Shown one piece after another: positions 19,192 through 27,988 of a stretch of 64,000 nt of DNA (the first letter of the stretch is position 1; every line of letters begins with the position of its first letter). Position numbers and translations under genes: made by a program. Origin of the DNA: Janthinobacterium sp. GTDB lineage: Bacteria; Pseudomonadota; Gammaproteobacteria; Burkholderiales; Burkholderiaceae_D. The stretch lies in contig NZ_RFSK01000028.1 in the NCBI RefSeq assembly GCF_009923995.1, positions 1 through 64,000 of the forward strand, written 5' to 3'. Below the pieces are notes generated by a model, which saw only the letters and a program-made list of their open reading frames with translations, was not told the DNA's origin and made no database searches.

Positions 19192-19337
19192 GGGTGTCCC
19201 TCTATCTTTTGTTAAGCTTTGGTCTTGAGTCCATGACTCAGGCAGCTACTCAGCATAAAATACGCGAGTGGAAAGTACAATACCGTAGAACTACCGGCGC
19301 CGTGCCGGCCATCCCCTGTGAGAGTGATACGCATCAG

Positions 19338-19904
19338 ATGAACGCCGCGTCAGCCATCGATTATGAAAGTATCTTCCTGCACGCGCCCGTGGGCATGTGC
19401 ATGTCGGAAAACCGCATCATGCGCAGCTGCAACGAGGCGCTGGCCGGCATGTTCGGCTATGCGCGCCCCGAGCTCGATGGCCAGTCCTTCGAAGTACTCT
19501 ACCCCACGCACGACGAATTCCTGCGCACGGGTGAACGCATCATTCCCATCATGAATGCCAAGGGCCGCTATTCGGACGAGCGCATCATGCGGCGCAGTAA
19601 TGGGGAATTATTCTGGTGCCACGTGACGGGCCACGCCATGCTGTCCGCGCAGCCGCTGGGAGCGGGCATCTGGACGTTCGAGGATGTCAGCGAGAAACGT
19701 CCCGTGACGGCGGAACTGACGCCGCGCGAGCGCGAAATCGCCGCGCTGCTGGTGGAAGGCAAGACGAGCAAGCTGATCGCCCGCCAGATCGACCTCAGCC
19801 CCCGCACGGTGGAAATGCACCGCGCCAAGCTGATGCGCAAGTTTGCCGCCTCGACATCATCGGAGCTGGTGCACAAGCTGGTGGGACTGCAGCTGCCGCG
19901 CTAG
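19338..19904 (+). CDS. PAS domain LuxR-type transcriptional regulator
   Basis: A 188-residue regulator. Residues about 8-120 form a PAS sensor domain (YESIFLHAPVGMCMSENRI through GELFWCHVTGHAM). The C-terminus is a LuxR/GerE helix-turn-helix (LTPREREIAALL then ARQIDLSPRTVEMHRAKL). The start at 19338 (MNAASAID) is chosen because the PAS domain begins just after it; the longer frame from 19194 runs into the divergent scoA promoter. It has no receiver domain, so it is a one-component sensor. Its position divergent from scoAB suggests control of CoA-transferase expression, but this is inference. Confidence 0.85.
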   Translation: MNAASAIDYESIFLHAPVGMCMSENRIMRSCNEALAGMFGYARPELDGQSFEVLYPTHDEFLRTGERIIPIMNAKGRYSDERIMRRSNGELFWCHVTGHAMLSAQPLGAGIWTFEDVSEKRPVTAELTPREREIAALLVEGKTSKLIARQIDLSPRTVEMHRAKLMRKFAASTSSELVHKLVGLQLPR

Positions 19905-19971
19905 GGCTGCTTTGACGCAAGACAAACCCGCAGCGTGCCGCAAAGCGCGACGCGCAGCAGCTTGTATGGCG

Positions 19972-20748
19972 TTAAAACGTGCTCATGCCGCCATCGGCGG
20001 AAATGATGGCGCCGTTGATGAAATGCGAATCCTCGCCCGCCAGCAACAGCAGCAGGCCGTCGAGGTCTTCCGGCTTGCCCGGGCGCTTATTGGGCAGCAT
20101 CTCGATCAGTTTCTTGCCCTGCTCGGTGGCAAAGTAATCCTCGTTGATTTCCGTGGAAATATAGCCGGGGCAGATGGCGTTGGTGTTGATGCCGTACTTG
20201 CCCCACTCCACGGCCATGGCGCGCGTCATGTGCACCATGCCCGCCTTGCTCATGCAATACACGCCGATCTGCGGCAGCACCTGCAAGCCCGCCATCGAGG
20301 CGATATTGATGATGCGGTGCTGTTTCTTCGGGTCGCCCTTGGCGCGCGCGATCATGCGCTTGGCCGTCTGCTGGGCCACGAAGAACGATCCGCGCAGATT
20401 GGTGTCCATCACGAAGGAGTAATCCTCGGGCGTGACGTCGACCAGGCGTTGCGTGGTGGACACACCTGAATTGTTGACGAGGATATCGATGGGGCCGGCT
20501 TCCGTTTCCGCATGCGCGATGGCCGACTTGATGCTGGCGAAGTCCGTCACGTCGAGCGACACCACGTGCGCGGCGCCGCCGTCCGCCTCGATTTCGGCGC
20601 GCAACTCCTTCAGCCGTTCGGTGCGGCGCGAGGCCAGCACGACCTGGGCGCCGGCCTGGGCCAGCACTTTCGCAAAGCGCGCGCCGAGGCCGCTCGATGC
20701 GCCGGTAATCAGGGCAATCTTGCCCTCGAAATTGACTTCTATGCCCAC
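19972..20748 (-). CDS. SDR family NAD(P)-dependent oxidoreductase
   Basis: A 258-residue classical short-chain dehydrogenase. The cofactor-binding TGASSGLG loop (15-22), NNSG, the catalytic Ser in NIASMAG, and YCMSK with Tyr and Lys are all present, followed by ICPGYISTEI. It begins with a GTG at 20748 that has an AGGAG ribosome binding site. Substrates of such enzymes include 3-hydroxyacyl groups, and closeness to scoAB and ETF-QO hints at acyl or ketone metabolism. However, sequence alone does not fix the substrate. Confidence 0.92.
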   Translation of the reverse strand: MGIEVNFEGKIALITGASSGLGARFAKVLAQAGAQVVLASRRTERLKELRAEIEADGGAAHVVSLDVTDFASIKSAIAHAETEAGPIDILVNNSGVSTTQRLVDVTPEDYSFVMDTNLRGSFFVAQQTAKRMIARAKGDPKKQHRIINIASMAGLQVLPQIGVYCMSKAGMVHMTRAMAVEWGKYGINTNAICPGYISTEINEDYFATEQGKKLIEMLPNKRPGKPEDLDGLLLLLAGEDSHFINGAIISADGGMSTF

Positions 20749-20999
20749 GAGCTACTCCTGTTTTATTTTAGATAACACTTTACGCCGTGCCTGTGGCATG
20801 CGGGCAAAATCCCCGGCGGCGCACTTGAGCCAAGTGAAACGCCATCATTACACAAAATGGCTGGATTTAGATTGCGGCGAGGGGCAATGTCACGCAAAAT
20901 GGCGCCAAAGTTGCAATCCTCGCCAAAAACAAGCACACTCGTGCTTAAATTTCTTCGAAGATTCCTCACCCACCCATTTAGTGACTATAAATCGAGACC

Positions 21000-22676
21000 A
21001 TGACACAGCCTAATAACTTAGTTGAACAGTACGGACCGCGCGAGACCATGGAGTATGACGTGGTCATCGTGGGCGGCGGCCCCGCGGGCCTGGCGGCCGC
21101 GATCCGCCTGAAGCAGCTGGCCGCTGAAAAGAACCAGGAAGTGTCCGTCTGCGTACTGGAAAAAGGCGGCGAACTGGGCGCGCACATCCTGTCGGGCGCC
21201 ATCATGGACCCGAAAGCGCTGACGGAACTGATCCCGAACTGGAAGGAGCTGGGCGCTCCCCTGAACACGGCCGTGACGGAAGACCGCATCCTGTTCCTGA
21301 CGGAAACCAAGGCCTACAAGACGCCGAACTTCGCCGTGCCGGCCTGCTTTGAAAACCACGGCAACTACATCGTCTCGCTGGGCAACGTCGTGCGCTGGAT
21401 GGGCCAGCAGGCGGAAAACCTGGGCGTGGAAATCTTCCCGGGCTTTCCTGCCGCGGAAATCCTGTACAACGACGACGGCTCCGTGAAGGGCGTGGCGACC
21501 GGCAACATGGGCGTCAAGCGCGACGGCCAGGCCGGCCCCGACTTCCAGCTGGGCATGGAATTGCACGCCAAGTACACCCTGTTCGCGGAAGGCGCGCGCG
21601 GCCACCTGGGCAAGCAGCTGATGGCCAAGTATGACTTGAACGCCGGCAAGGACCCGCAATCGTACGGCATCGGCATCAAGGAACTGTGGGAAATCGACCC
21701 TGCCCTGCACCAGCCGGGCCTGGTGATCCACTCGACGGGCTGGCCGCTGGACGCGAAAACCTACGGCGGCTCCTTCCTGTACCACCTGGAAAACAACCAG
21801 GTGATGGTCGGCTACGTCGTCGGCCTGGCCTATGAAAACCCCTACCTGTCGCCGTACGAGGAATTCCAGCGCTACAAGACGCATCCGGAAATCCGCAAGT
21901 TCTTCGAAGGCGGCAAGCGCATCTCGTACGGCGCGCGGGCGATCACGGCCGGCGGCCTGCAATCCTTGCCGAAACTGGTATTCGCGGGCGGCGCGCTGAT
22001 CGGCTGCGACGCGGGCTTCCTGAACATGAGCCGCATCAAGGGCAGCCACGCGGCCATCAAGAGCGGCATGCTGGCGGCCGAGGCGGCCTTCGGCGCGCTG
22101 GGCGAAGCGCGTCAGCACGACGAGCTGTCCAGCTACCCGGTTGCCTTTGAGCAATCCTGGCTGCACGAAGAGCTGCACGTGGCGCGCAACGTCAAGCCAT
22201 GGCTGTCGAAAGGCCTGTATCTGGGCAGCCTGATGACGGGCATCGACCAGATCATCTTCCGCGGCAAGGCGCCATGGACCCTGCACCACACGCATGGCGA
22301 CCACGAATGCCTGAAGCCGGCGGCCCAGTCGAAAGTGATCGTGTATCCGAAACCGGATGGCAAGCTGACCTTCGACAAGATGTCCTCCGTCTTCATCTCG
22401 AACACGAACCACGCGGAAGACCAGCCCATCCACCTGACCTTGAAAAACGCCAGCGTGCCCGTCGACGTCAACCTGGCCACGTACGCGGGTCCGGAAGCGC
22501 GCTACTGTCCCGCCGGCGTGTACGAGTTCGTGAAGAACGACGACGGCGCCGAGCGCCTGCAGATCAATGCGCAGAACTGCGTGCACTGCAAGACCTGCGA
22601 CATCAAGGACCCGACGCAGAACATCGTCTGGGTGACGCCGGAAGGTGGCGGCGGACCGAATTATCCGAACATGTAA
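21000..22676 (+). CDS. Electron transfer flavoprotein-ubiquinone oxidoreductase
   Basis: A 558-residue membrane-associated flavoprotein that passes electrons from reduced ETF to ubiquinone, linking fatty-acid and amino-acid oxidation to respiration. It has an N-terminal FAD-binding GGGPAGLAAAI loop (after MEYDVVIV), a middle ubiquinone-binding region, and a C-terminal 4Fe-4S ferredoxin-like segment with CPAGVYEF and CVHCKTCDIKDP. It ends GGGGPNYPNM, the usual end of the family. The length matches bacterial homologues. It is monocistronic, with a terminator directly downstream. Confidence 0.96.
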   Translation: MTQPNNLVEQYGPRETMEYDVVIVGGGPAGLAAAIRLKQLAAEKNQEVSVCVLEKGGELGAHILSGAIMDPKALTELIPNWKELGAPLNTAVTEDRILFLTETKAYKTPNFAVPACFENHGNYIVSLGNVVRWMGQQAENLGVEIFPGFPAAEILYNDDGSVKGVATGNMGVKRDGQAGPDFQLGMELHAKYTLFAEGARGHLGKQLMAKYDLNAGKDPQSYGIGIKELWEIDPALHQPGLVIHSTGWPLDAKTYGGSFLYHLENNQVMVGYVVGLAYENPYLSPYEEFQRYKTHPEIRKFFEGGKRISYGARAITAGGLQSLPKLVFAGGALIGCDAGFLNMSRIKGSHAAIKSGMLAAEAAFGALGEARQHDELSSYPVAFEQSWLHEELHVARNVKPWLSKGLYLGSLMTGIDQIIFRGKAPWTLHHTHGDHECLKPAAQSKVIVYPKPDGKLTFDKMSSVFISNTNHAEDQPIHLTLKNASVPVDVNLATYAGPEARYCPAGVYEFVKNDDGAERLQINAQNCVHCKTCDIKDPTQNIVWVTPEGGGGPNYPNM

Positions 22677-22706
22677 GAACGGCACTTCCCGCAAGGGAAA
22701 GCAGCG

Positions 22707-22743
22707 CGGCGTGGACACCGGACGGTCTCCACGCCGTTTTTTT
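22707..22743 (+). terminator. Rho-independent terminator after ETF-QO
   Basis: A 13-bp hairpin with one mismatch (arms start CGGCGTGGA and end TCCACGCCG) followed by seven T residues, 30 bases beyond the stop codon. Confidence 0.9.
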
Positions 22744-22825
22744 GCCAAAACAACCATGGTTGCCGGCAACGCCGCCCTCACGGTGGCGCGCGGCACCACA
22801 TTTCCGGGAAGTTCAGACGAAGAAG

Positions 22826-22858
22826 TTTCTCTAAAGCACTTCTTACCGTTACAATTCC
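22826..22858 (+). promoter_or_regulatory. Candidate promoter of TPR/SGNH gene (shared motif, site 1)
   Basis: The stretch TTTC, then TCTAAAGCAC and, 20 bases after the TTT, GTTACAAT-TCC closely matches the region before the OGT gene (33297-33329) in both words and spacing. A related form lies before the aminotransferase operon. This suggests one regulator or sigma factor for the modification genes. It does not fit the sigma-28 consensus spacing. Confidence 0.4.
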
Positions 22859-22893
22859 AGTCTTTCCGACTGGCACGTCCGTTCCCTGCTCCC

Positions 22894-24567
22894 ATGTGCG
22901 CCAACACCCGCCCTGCACCGCCCCGCCCTGACGCACAGCAACTGCCGCAGGCCCGGCCAGCCGTGGACGACATCGCGGCGCTCCGCGCGCGCACCATGAC
23001 GGTCTTGCAGGCTGCGGCGGACGACCAGGATGCCGCCGTGGCGGATACCCTGCATGCCGCGCTGGCGGCAGGGCCGACGGCAGCGGCGGCCAGCGCCGTG
23101 GCGGCGGGCCTGCTGCGGCAAGGCCATGCCGAACTTGCCCGCGACTGGCTGGCCACGGCACTCGGGCTGGAGCCAGACTGCCTGTCCGCCCTCCTGCTCA
23201 GGGCCTCGTGCGAGATACTGCAGGGCGAGCCATCCAGGGCGATCGCCACATACGGGCACATCATCGACAGGCATCCGTCCGACATCGAGGCGTGCATCGA
23301 GCTGGGCACACTGCTGACAAATGCACGCGACTGGGAAGGCGCCCTGCGGGCGACGCAGCTGGGCCTAGCCAGGCGGCCCGGCACGGCAGCTCTTTGCGCC
23401 CGCCGTATCGACCTGCTGCTGAGGCTGGAGCGCGACGACGACGCCCTGCAGTTTCTGCGCACGCTGCCGCCCGCCGTTTGCGCGGATCCGGCCATGGCGC
23501 ACGCCAGGGTCAGCCTGCTCAACCGCTCGGGGCAATTCGATGCCGCCCGGCAGGTGCTGGACGCCAGCGTCGCCGATACCGTTGCGCTGCGCACTTTTGA
23601 CTTGCGGCTGATCAACCAATGGCTGACCTCCTGCCTGTCCGGCGCGCAAGGCCTCGCGCACTTCCCCGCGCAGGTAGCCCGCTTTTCCGCCCACCTGAGC
23701 GATGACCGGCGCTACCAGGGCCTGCTCGCCGCCTATGCCATGATCGGCGCGTGGCTGCATGCCGACCGCGCGGAAGTCGTGCGCATTGCTGAGTTGCATG
23801 CCGACTTCGCGGACATGGCCGATATCGACGAGGATCGCGCCATGCGCGTGTTTTACCGCTACCTGCGCCAGTTGGCAGCGGCGTGTCCGGCGACGGCGGC
23901 GGATGCGTCGCGCCCCCTGGCGCTGCTGCATGTCATCGGCGAATCGCACAGTTTATCGCCCGGCAACACAGTGTTTGCATGGCAGGGACGCCAGGTGCAG
24001 GCGCGCAGCAGGTTTATCATGGGCATCCAGATGCACCACCTTGCCCAAGCGGGGCAAAATACCTACAAACAACATTTGCAGAGCCATCTCGATGCCATCG
24101 GCGAAGGTGCATTGCTGCTCACCATGGGCGAAATCGATTGCCGTCCCGTCGAAGGCATGTGGCGGGCGGCGCAGCGCGGCCACGGCCCGCTCGACGCGCT
24201 GATCGGCTCGACCGTGGCTGGCTACCTGGCCTTCCTCGACCAGGCCTTGCGCCAGCGCCCATGGCCATCCATTACGCTGCAAGGCGTGCCGGCCCCCGGC
24301 TACGACCTGACGGACCGGCGCGACCCCGGCGACAAGCGCGGTTTCCTCGACATGATAGACAGCGTCAATACCCTGCTGAAGGCAGGTGCGCAGGAGCGGC
24401 ACTGGCACTTCCTGGACGTGCATGGCGCGACTGCCGGACAGGACAGGCTGGGCAATGGCCGCTGGCACCTGGACCGCTTCCACCTGGCGCCGGCGTTCTA
24501 CCAGCAAGCCGGACACTGGCTGCTTCAGGCACCCCGGCCTGCCGGCGGGGATGGCGCACCGACATGA
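22894..24567 (+). CDS. TPR-repeat protein with C-terminal SGNH-hydrolase-like domain
   Basis: A 557-residue protein that I do not recognise as a named family. Residues about 50-330 form helical TPR-like repeats (segments such as ELARDWLATALGLEPDCLSALLL and IATYGHIIDRHPSDIEACIELG). From about residue 340 the sequence switches to an alpha/beta pattern with GESHSLSPGN (near 348), TMGEIDCR (near 411) and a final DRFHLAP in which D527 and H530 form a DxxH pair. These are the marks of an SGNH-type hydrolase or acyltransferase. The ATG at 22894 follows the conserved upstream motif, so the longer frame is not used. Its place beside the glycan island suggests it trims or acylates a glycan; this is inference. 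Confidence 0.65.
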   Translation: MCANTRPAPPRPDAQQLPQARPAVDDIAALRARTMTVLQAAADDQDAAVADTLHAALAAGPTAAAASAVAAGLLRQGHAELARDWLATALGLEPDCLSALLLRASCEILQGEPSRAIATYGHIIDRHPSDIEACIELGTLLTNARDWEGALRATQLGLARRPGTAALCARRIDLLLRLERDDDALQFLRTLPPAVCADPAMAHARVSLLNRSGQFDAARQVLDASVADTVALRTFDLRLINQWLTSCLSGAQGLAHFPAQVARFSAHLSDDRRYQGLLAAYAMIGAWLHADRAEVVRIAELHADFADMADIDEDRAMRVFYRYLRQLAAACPATAADASRPLALLHVIGESHSLSPGNTVFAWQGRQVQARSRFIMGIQMHHLAQAGQNTYKQHLQSHLDAIGEGALLLTMGEIDCRPVEGMWRAAQRGHGPLDALIGSTVAGYLAFLDQALRQRPWPSITLQGVPAPGYDLTDRRDPGDKRGFLDMIDSVNTLLKAGAQERHWHFLDVHGATAGQDRLGNGRWHLDRFHLAPAFYQQAGHWLLQAPRPAGGDGAPT

Positions 24568-24882
24568 TGCCGCCGCGCTGCCAGGCCCCCGGGGGGGAGC
24601 GGCGCAAGGCCGCAATAGGCAAAAAAACACCTTGAGAAAAAATTCCTTGTGGAAAGTTTCTTTTACCTCCACCAGCAGTTACAATCCGCTCTGGCCTACT
24701 CCATCACCGATTTTCTTATGTACGCAACCGCCCGCGCCGCACTGGAACATGCCCCTCTCTTGTTGCTGCAGAGCCACTGCGGAGCAGCGGCCCACGCGCT
24801 GCCCGCGCCCTGACGCCTCTGCCTGTATATGTCCGCGCCGGGCTGGCGGACAAGCAGAAAAAATGACCCAACAAGAGGCACT
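24568..24882. other. 315-base intergenic region before the aminotransferase operon
   Basis: No convincing gene. It holds a C6G7 palindromic core near 24586-24597 without a T-run, the candidate promoter at 24651-24687, and a possible 31-codon open frame from 24718 to 24813. That frame begins with ATG but has no ribosome binding site, so the long leader is probably untranslated. Confidence 0.5.
24651..24687 (+). promoter_or_regulatory. Candidate promoter of glycan-biosynthesis operon (shared motif, site 2)
   Basis: GGAAAGTTTC, a 19-base spacer counted from the TTT, then TTACAATCC. The right half is almost identical to sites 1 and 3, while the AAAGCA word of the other sites is missing. It lies about 195 bases before the first gene of the operon. 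Confidence 0.35.
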
Positions 24883-26049
24883 ATGATGACCGCACCGGCA
24901 AAACCAGCAACGCCGATCTATGTAACCCAGTCGCTGCTGCCAGCGCTGGAAGATTTCATTCCGTATCTGGAGGAAATCTGGAAGCACAACATTCTCACCA
25001 ATGGCGGGCCCTTCCACCACCAGCTGGAAGAAGCACTGTGCGACTATCTGGGTGTCAAGCATATTTGCCTGTTCACCAACGGCACCCTGGCATTGATCAC
25101 CGCATTGCAGGCGCTGCGCATCACCGGCGAGGTCATCACCACTCCCTATTCCTTCGTGGCGACGGCCCATTCCCTGCTGTGGAATGGCATCAAGCCGGTC
25201 TTTGTCGACATTGATCCGCTTACCTTCAACATGGACCCGGACAAGATCGAAGCGGCCATCACGCCGCAAACGACGGCCATCATGCCTGTCCATTGCTATG
25301 GGCAACCTTGCGACGTCGAGCGCATCCAGCGTATTGCCGACAACTATGGACTGAAGGTCATCTATGATGCCGCGCATGCCTTTGCCGTGCAGCACAAGGG
25401 CGCAAGCGTACTGAACCATGGAGACCTTTCGGTACTGAGTTTTCACGCCACCAAAGTCTTCAATACTTTTGAGGGTGGCGCCATCGTGTGTCCGGACGCC
25501 AAGACCAAGACGCGCATCGACCACCTGAAAAACTTCGGCATAGTCGGCGAGACCACCGTCGTGGCCCCGGGGATCAACGGCAAGATGAGCGAAATCAATG
25601 CCGCCTTCGGCCTGCTGCAGCTGAAAGGCATCGACCAGGCCTTGCAGCGGCGCGCCGAGGTGGATGCCTACTATCGCCAGCGCCTGGCGCGGGTCCCGGG
25701 CATACGCTGCCAGCCGGCAGCGGACGGCATCACCAACCACGCCTACTTTCCCGTGCTGGTCACGCCCGCCTTCCCCCTCAGCCGCGACCAGCTGTTCCAG
25801 CACCTGCGCGACAACAATATCTATGCGCGCCGCTATTTCTACCCCTTGATCAGCGATTTCCCCATGTACCGGGGAATGGCCTCGGCAGCCCCGGCCAATC
25901 TGCCGGCGGCCCGCCAGGCAGCCGAACAGATCATTTGCCTGCCGCAGTATCCGGGACTGACGTTCGAGCAGATCGATTTCATCGTCAGTCTCATCACTGA
26001 CGCGACGCATGCCATGCCGCCCGCCGCCGTAGCGGCCATCGCCGTATGA
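24883..26049 (+). CDS. DegT/DnrJ/EryC1/StrS sugar aminotransferase
   Basis: A 388-residue PLP-dependent aminotransferase that puts an amino group on a nucleotide-linked keto sugar. The PLP lysine is Lys191 in SFHATKVFNT, the cofactor Asp is in YDAAHAFA (162), and TNGTLALITAL forms the phosphate-binding region. The family makes viosamine, perosamine and similar 3- or 4-amino sugars found on O-antigens and glycosylated flagellins. Start: tandem ATG codons at 24883/24886 after CAAGAGGCAC. It is the first gene of a coupled operon, and the next gene (WbqC) starts inside its stop codon (ATGA). Confidence 0.92.
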   Translation: MMTAPAKPATPIYVTQSLLPALEDFIPYLEEIWKHNILTNGGPFHHQLEEALCDYLGVKHICLFTNGTLALITALQALRITGEVITTPYSFVATAHSLLWNGIKPVFVDIDPLTFNMDPDKIEAAITPQTTAIMPVHCYGQPCDVERIQRIADNYGLKVIYDAAHAFAVQHKGASVLNHGDLSVLSFHATKVFNTFEGGAIVCPDAKTKTRIDHLKNFGIVGETTVVAPGINGKMSEINAAFGLLQLKGIDQALQRRAEVDAYYRQRLARVPGIRCQPAADGITNHAYFPVLVTPAFPLSRDQLFQHLRDNNIYARRYFYPLISDFPMYRGMASAAPANLPAARQAAEQIICLPQYPGLTFEQIDFIVSLITDATHAMPPAAVAAIAV

Positions 26050-26744
26050 AGGTGGCCATCATGCAGCCGTACTTTTTTCCGTACATCGGCTATTTCCAGC
26101 TCATTGCGGCGGCGGACGTCTTTGTCTTGTATGACAATATTGAATACACGAAAAAAGGCTGGATCAACCGTAATAGAATGCTGCTAAATGGCAAAGATGC
26201 CATGTTTTCGCTGCCGCTCAAGAAAGACAGCGACACCCTGCACGTGCGTGAGCGCATGCTCGCCGGCGATTTCAAGGCGGCCAAGCTGCTGGCGCAGTTC
26301 GCCGGCGCCTACCGCAAGGCTCCCTATTTTGCGCACACCATGGCCTTGATCGAATCGATTCTGCAGTATGTGCCGCACAACCTGTTCGACTTCCTGCACC
26401 ACAGCCTGCGGCAGACATGCGCACACCTGGGCATAGGCACGCCGATACGGGTGTCCTCCGGCATCGCCATCGACCACGGGCTGAAAAGCCAGGACAAGGT
26501 GCTGGCCATCTGCCAGGCGCTCGCGGCCGACACCTATGTCAATGCCATCGGCGGGCAGGCACTGTATTCGACGGAGACATTCCGGCAAGCAGGCATCGAC
26601 TTGCGCTTCATCCAGTCGCAGCCGTTCAGCTACCCACAGTTCGGCTTGCCTTTCGTGCCCTGGCTCTCGATCATCGACGTGCTGATGTTTAATCCGGCCG
26701 CCAGCGTACGGCAGGCCATCGAGGACAAGTACGCACTGCTCTGA
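26046..26744 (+). CDS. WbqC family protein
   Basis: A 232-residue protein of the WbqC-like family. It begins MKVAIMQPYFFPYIGYFQLI and continues with FVLYDNIEYTKKGWINRNRM, both diagnostic. WbqC proteins are found in O-antigen and flagellin-modification clusters next to sugar aminotransferases; an acyl or aminoacyl transfer to the amino sugar has been suggested, but no general activity is established. It overlaps the aminotransferase stop codon by four bases, so translation is coupled. Its first 200 bases are visibly more AT-rich than the surrounding genes, which may reflect transfer. Confidence 0.88.
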   Translation: MKVAIMQPYFFPYIGYFQLIAAADVFVLYDNIEYTKKGWINRNRMLLNGKDAMFSLPLKKDSDTLHVRERMLAGDFKAAKLLAQFAGAYRKAPYFAHTMALIESILQYVPHNLFDFLHHSLRQTCAHLGIGTPIRVSSGIAIDHGLKSQDKVLAICQALAADTYVNAIGGQALYSTETFRQAGIDLRFIQSQPFSYPQFGLPFVPWLSIIDVLMFNPAASVRQAIEDKYALL

Positions 26745-26818
26745 CCGTGCACGGGTTCGCCCACGGCTGGCGCCAGGCGAACGCATTGCGGCGCACACTT
26801 CCCTATCCTGGACATATC

Positions 26819-27949
26819 ATGCAAACAACAGACAGCAGCAAGCGCTCCATCCTGATTTTTCCTGGCGGAACGCCCAGGTCGCTGGAATTCCTTCAAAAAT
26901 GCCTGGCGGACGGCAAGGCCGTGGTGGGCGCGTCCTCGCTGCTGCATGATCCGTCGCGCGACAAGTACCCGGCCTGGCGGCACCTGCCCTACATCACGGA
27001 CGCCAATTTTGATGCCGCCTTGCAGGACTGCATCGCCAGCGCCGGCATCGGCGGCATATACACGCCCAACCCCGTCATCTGGGACCATCTGCACCGGACG
27101 TTGCACGAACTGGCGCCCGGCGTGACGCTGCTCAACGCGTCGCCGGCAAATGCCGAACTGGCCGCCTACCGCGAGGCACGCGCGCAGGTGGCGGCTTGGC
27201 AGGCCCGGCCGCTGCAGTTCTGCACCGGGGTACCTGCCCGTCCAGGCGCCAGCGCGATCGAACTGGCCGCCCTGTTCCGCCATGCCGAACTCATACCGGG
27301 CATGTGCGACCACGAAAAAATGTTTGCCCTGGCGGAAGTCGCGCGCCATGCCGTGCGTGGCGACATCGTGGAAATCGGCAGCTGGTGGGGCAAATCCGCT
27401 TTCCTGCTGGCCTGGCTTGCACGCTGCTATCAAATCGGCAAGCTGCTGTGCGTCGATCCCTGGTCGAATGCGCACCTGGTGCAGCATGACGAAAAAGGAT
27501 TGGTGGACCAGGTTTCGGCGCAATTCGATGCCAGCGAAGCGCTGACCGTGTTCGAGATGAATCTGCTGCCCTACAGCCACGACCACGTCAACTACCTGCG
27601 CCTGCCTTCCGACGAAGGCGCACAGCACTACCGCCAGCGGCGCGAGGTCCGGACGGAGGCGTTCGGCAGCACGCACTACCACGGTGAAATTGCCTTGCTG
27701 CATATCGACGGCAATCACAGCTATGCCGCAGCCCGGTCCGACCTGGCGAGCTGGAGTCCCCTCGTCGCCGCAGGCGGCTGGATCATCGTCGATGATTATA
27801 TCTGGCCGTACGGCGATGGCCCGCAGCGTGCGGGCGACGAATTCATTGCGCAATACCGGCACGGCATCGGCACGGCGTTCGTCATGGGCAGCGCCCTGTT
27901 CCTGCAATTGTCGCGGCGCCTGGAAGACACCGATGCCACGGCACCCTGA
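26819..27949 (+). CDS. PreATP-grasp-like / class I SAM methyltransferase fusion
   Basis: A 376-residue protein with two parts. Residues 1-110 have an alternating strand-helix pattern (ILIFPGGTPRSLEFLQKCL, then YTPNPVIWDHLH) that looks like the domain preceding ATP-grasp folds. From about residue 160 a methyltransferase follows, with motif I VEIGSWWGKSAFLLAW near 184, CVDPWSN, and ALLHIDGNHSY-x-AARSDL near 294, as in the Methyltransf_24 group. The start at 26819 is the first ATG before the N-terminal strand. It probably O- or N-methylates an intermediate of the island's sugar. No standard name fits the fusion. Confidence 0.75.
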   Translation: MQTTDSSKRSILIFPGGTPRSLEFLQKCLADGKAVVGASSLLHDPSRDKYPAWRHLPYITDANFDAALQDCIASAGIGGIYTPNPVIWDHLHRTLHELAPGVTLLNASPANAELAAYREARAQVAAWQARPLQFCTGVPARPGASAIELAALFRHAELIPGMCDHEKMFALAEVARHAVRGDIVEIGSWWGKSAFLLAWLARCYQIGKLLCVDPWSNAHLVQHDEKGLVDQVSAQFDASEALTVFEMNLLPYSHDHVNYLRLPSDEGAQHYRQRREVRTEAFGSTHYHGEIALLHIDGNHSYAAARSDLASWSPLVAAGGWIIVDDYIWPYGDGPQRAGDEFIAQYRHGIGTAFVMGSALFLQLSRRLEDTDATAP

Positions 27950-27988
27950 GCAACCATGCAAGGCGGCCCCCACATTGAAAGGAAGCGC

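Noticed and set aside
22826-22858. Sigma-28 promoter in the shared motif
   Set aside because: The TAAA and the CCGTTA words are separated by only about 10 bases, not the 15-16 needed.
22871-22886. TGGCACG-N4-TT sequence resembling a sigma-54 site before the TPR/SGNH gene
   Set aside because: The -12 GC is replaced by CC, and the site lies about 10 bases before the start codon, too close for a promoter.
24581-24610. C6G7 palindromic region as terminator of the TPR/SGNH gene
   Set aside because: The stem is imperfect outside the core and no T-run follows.
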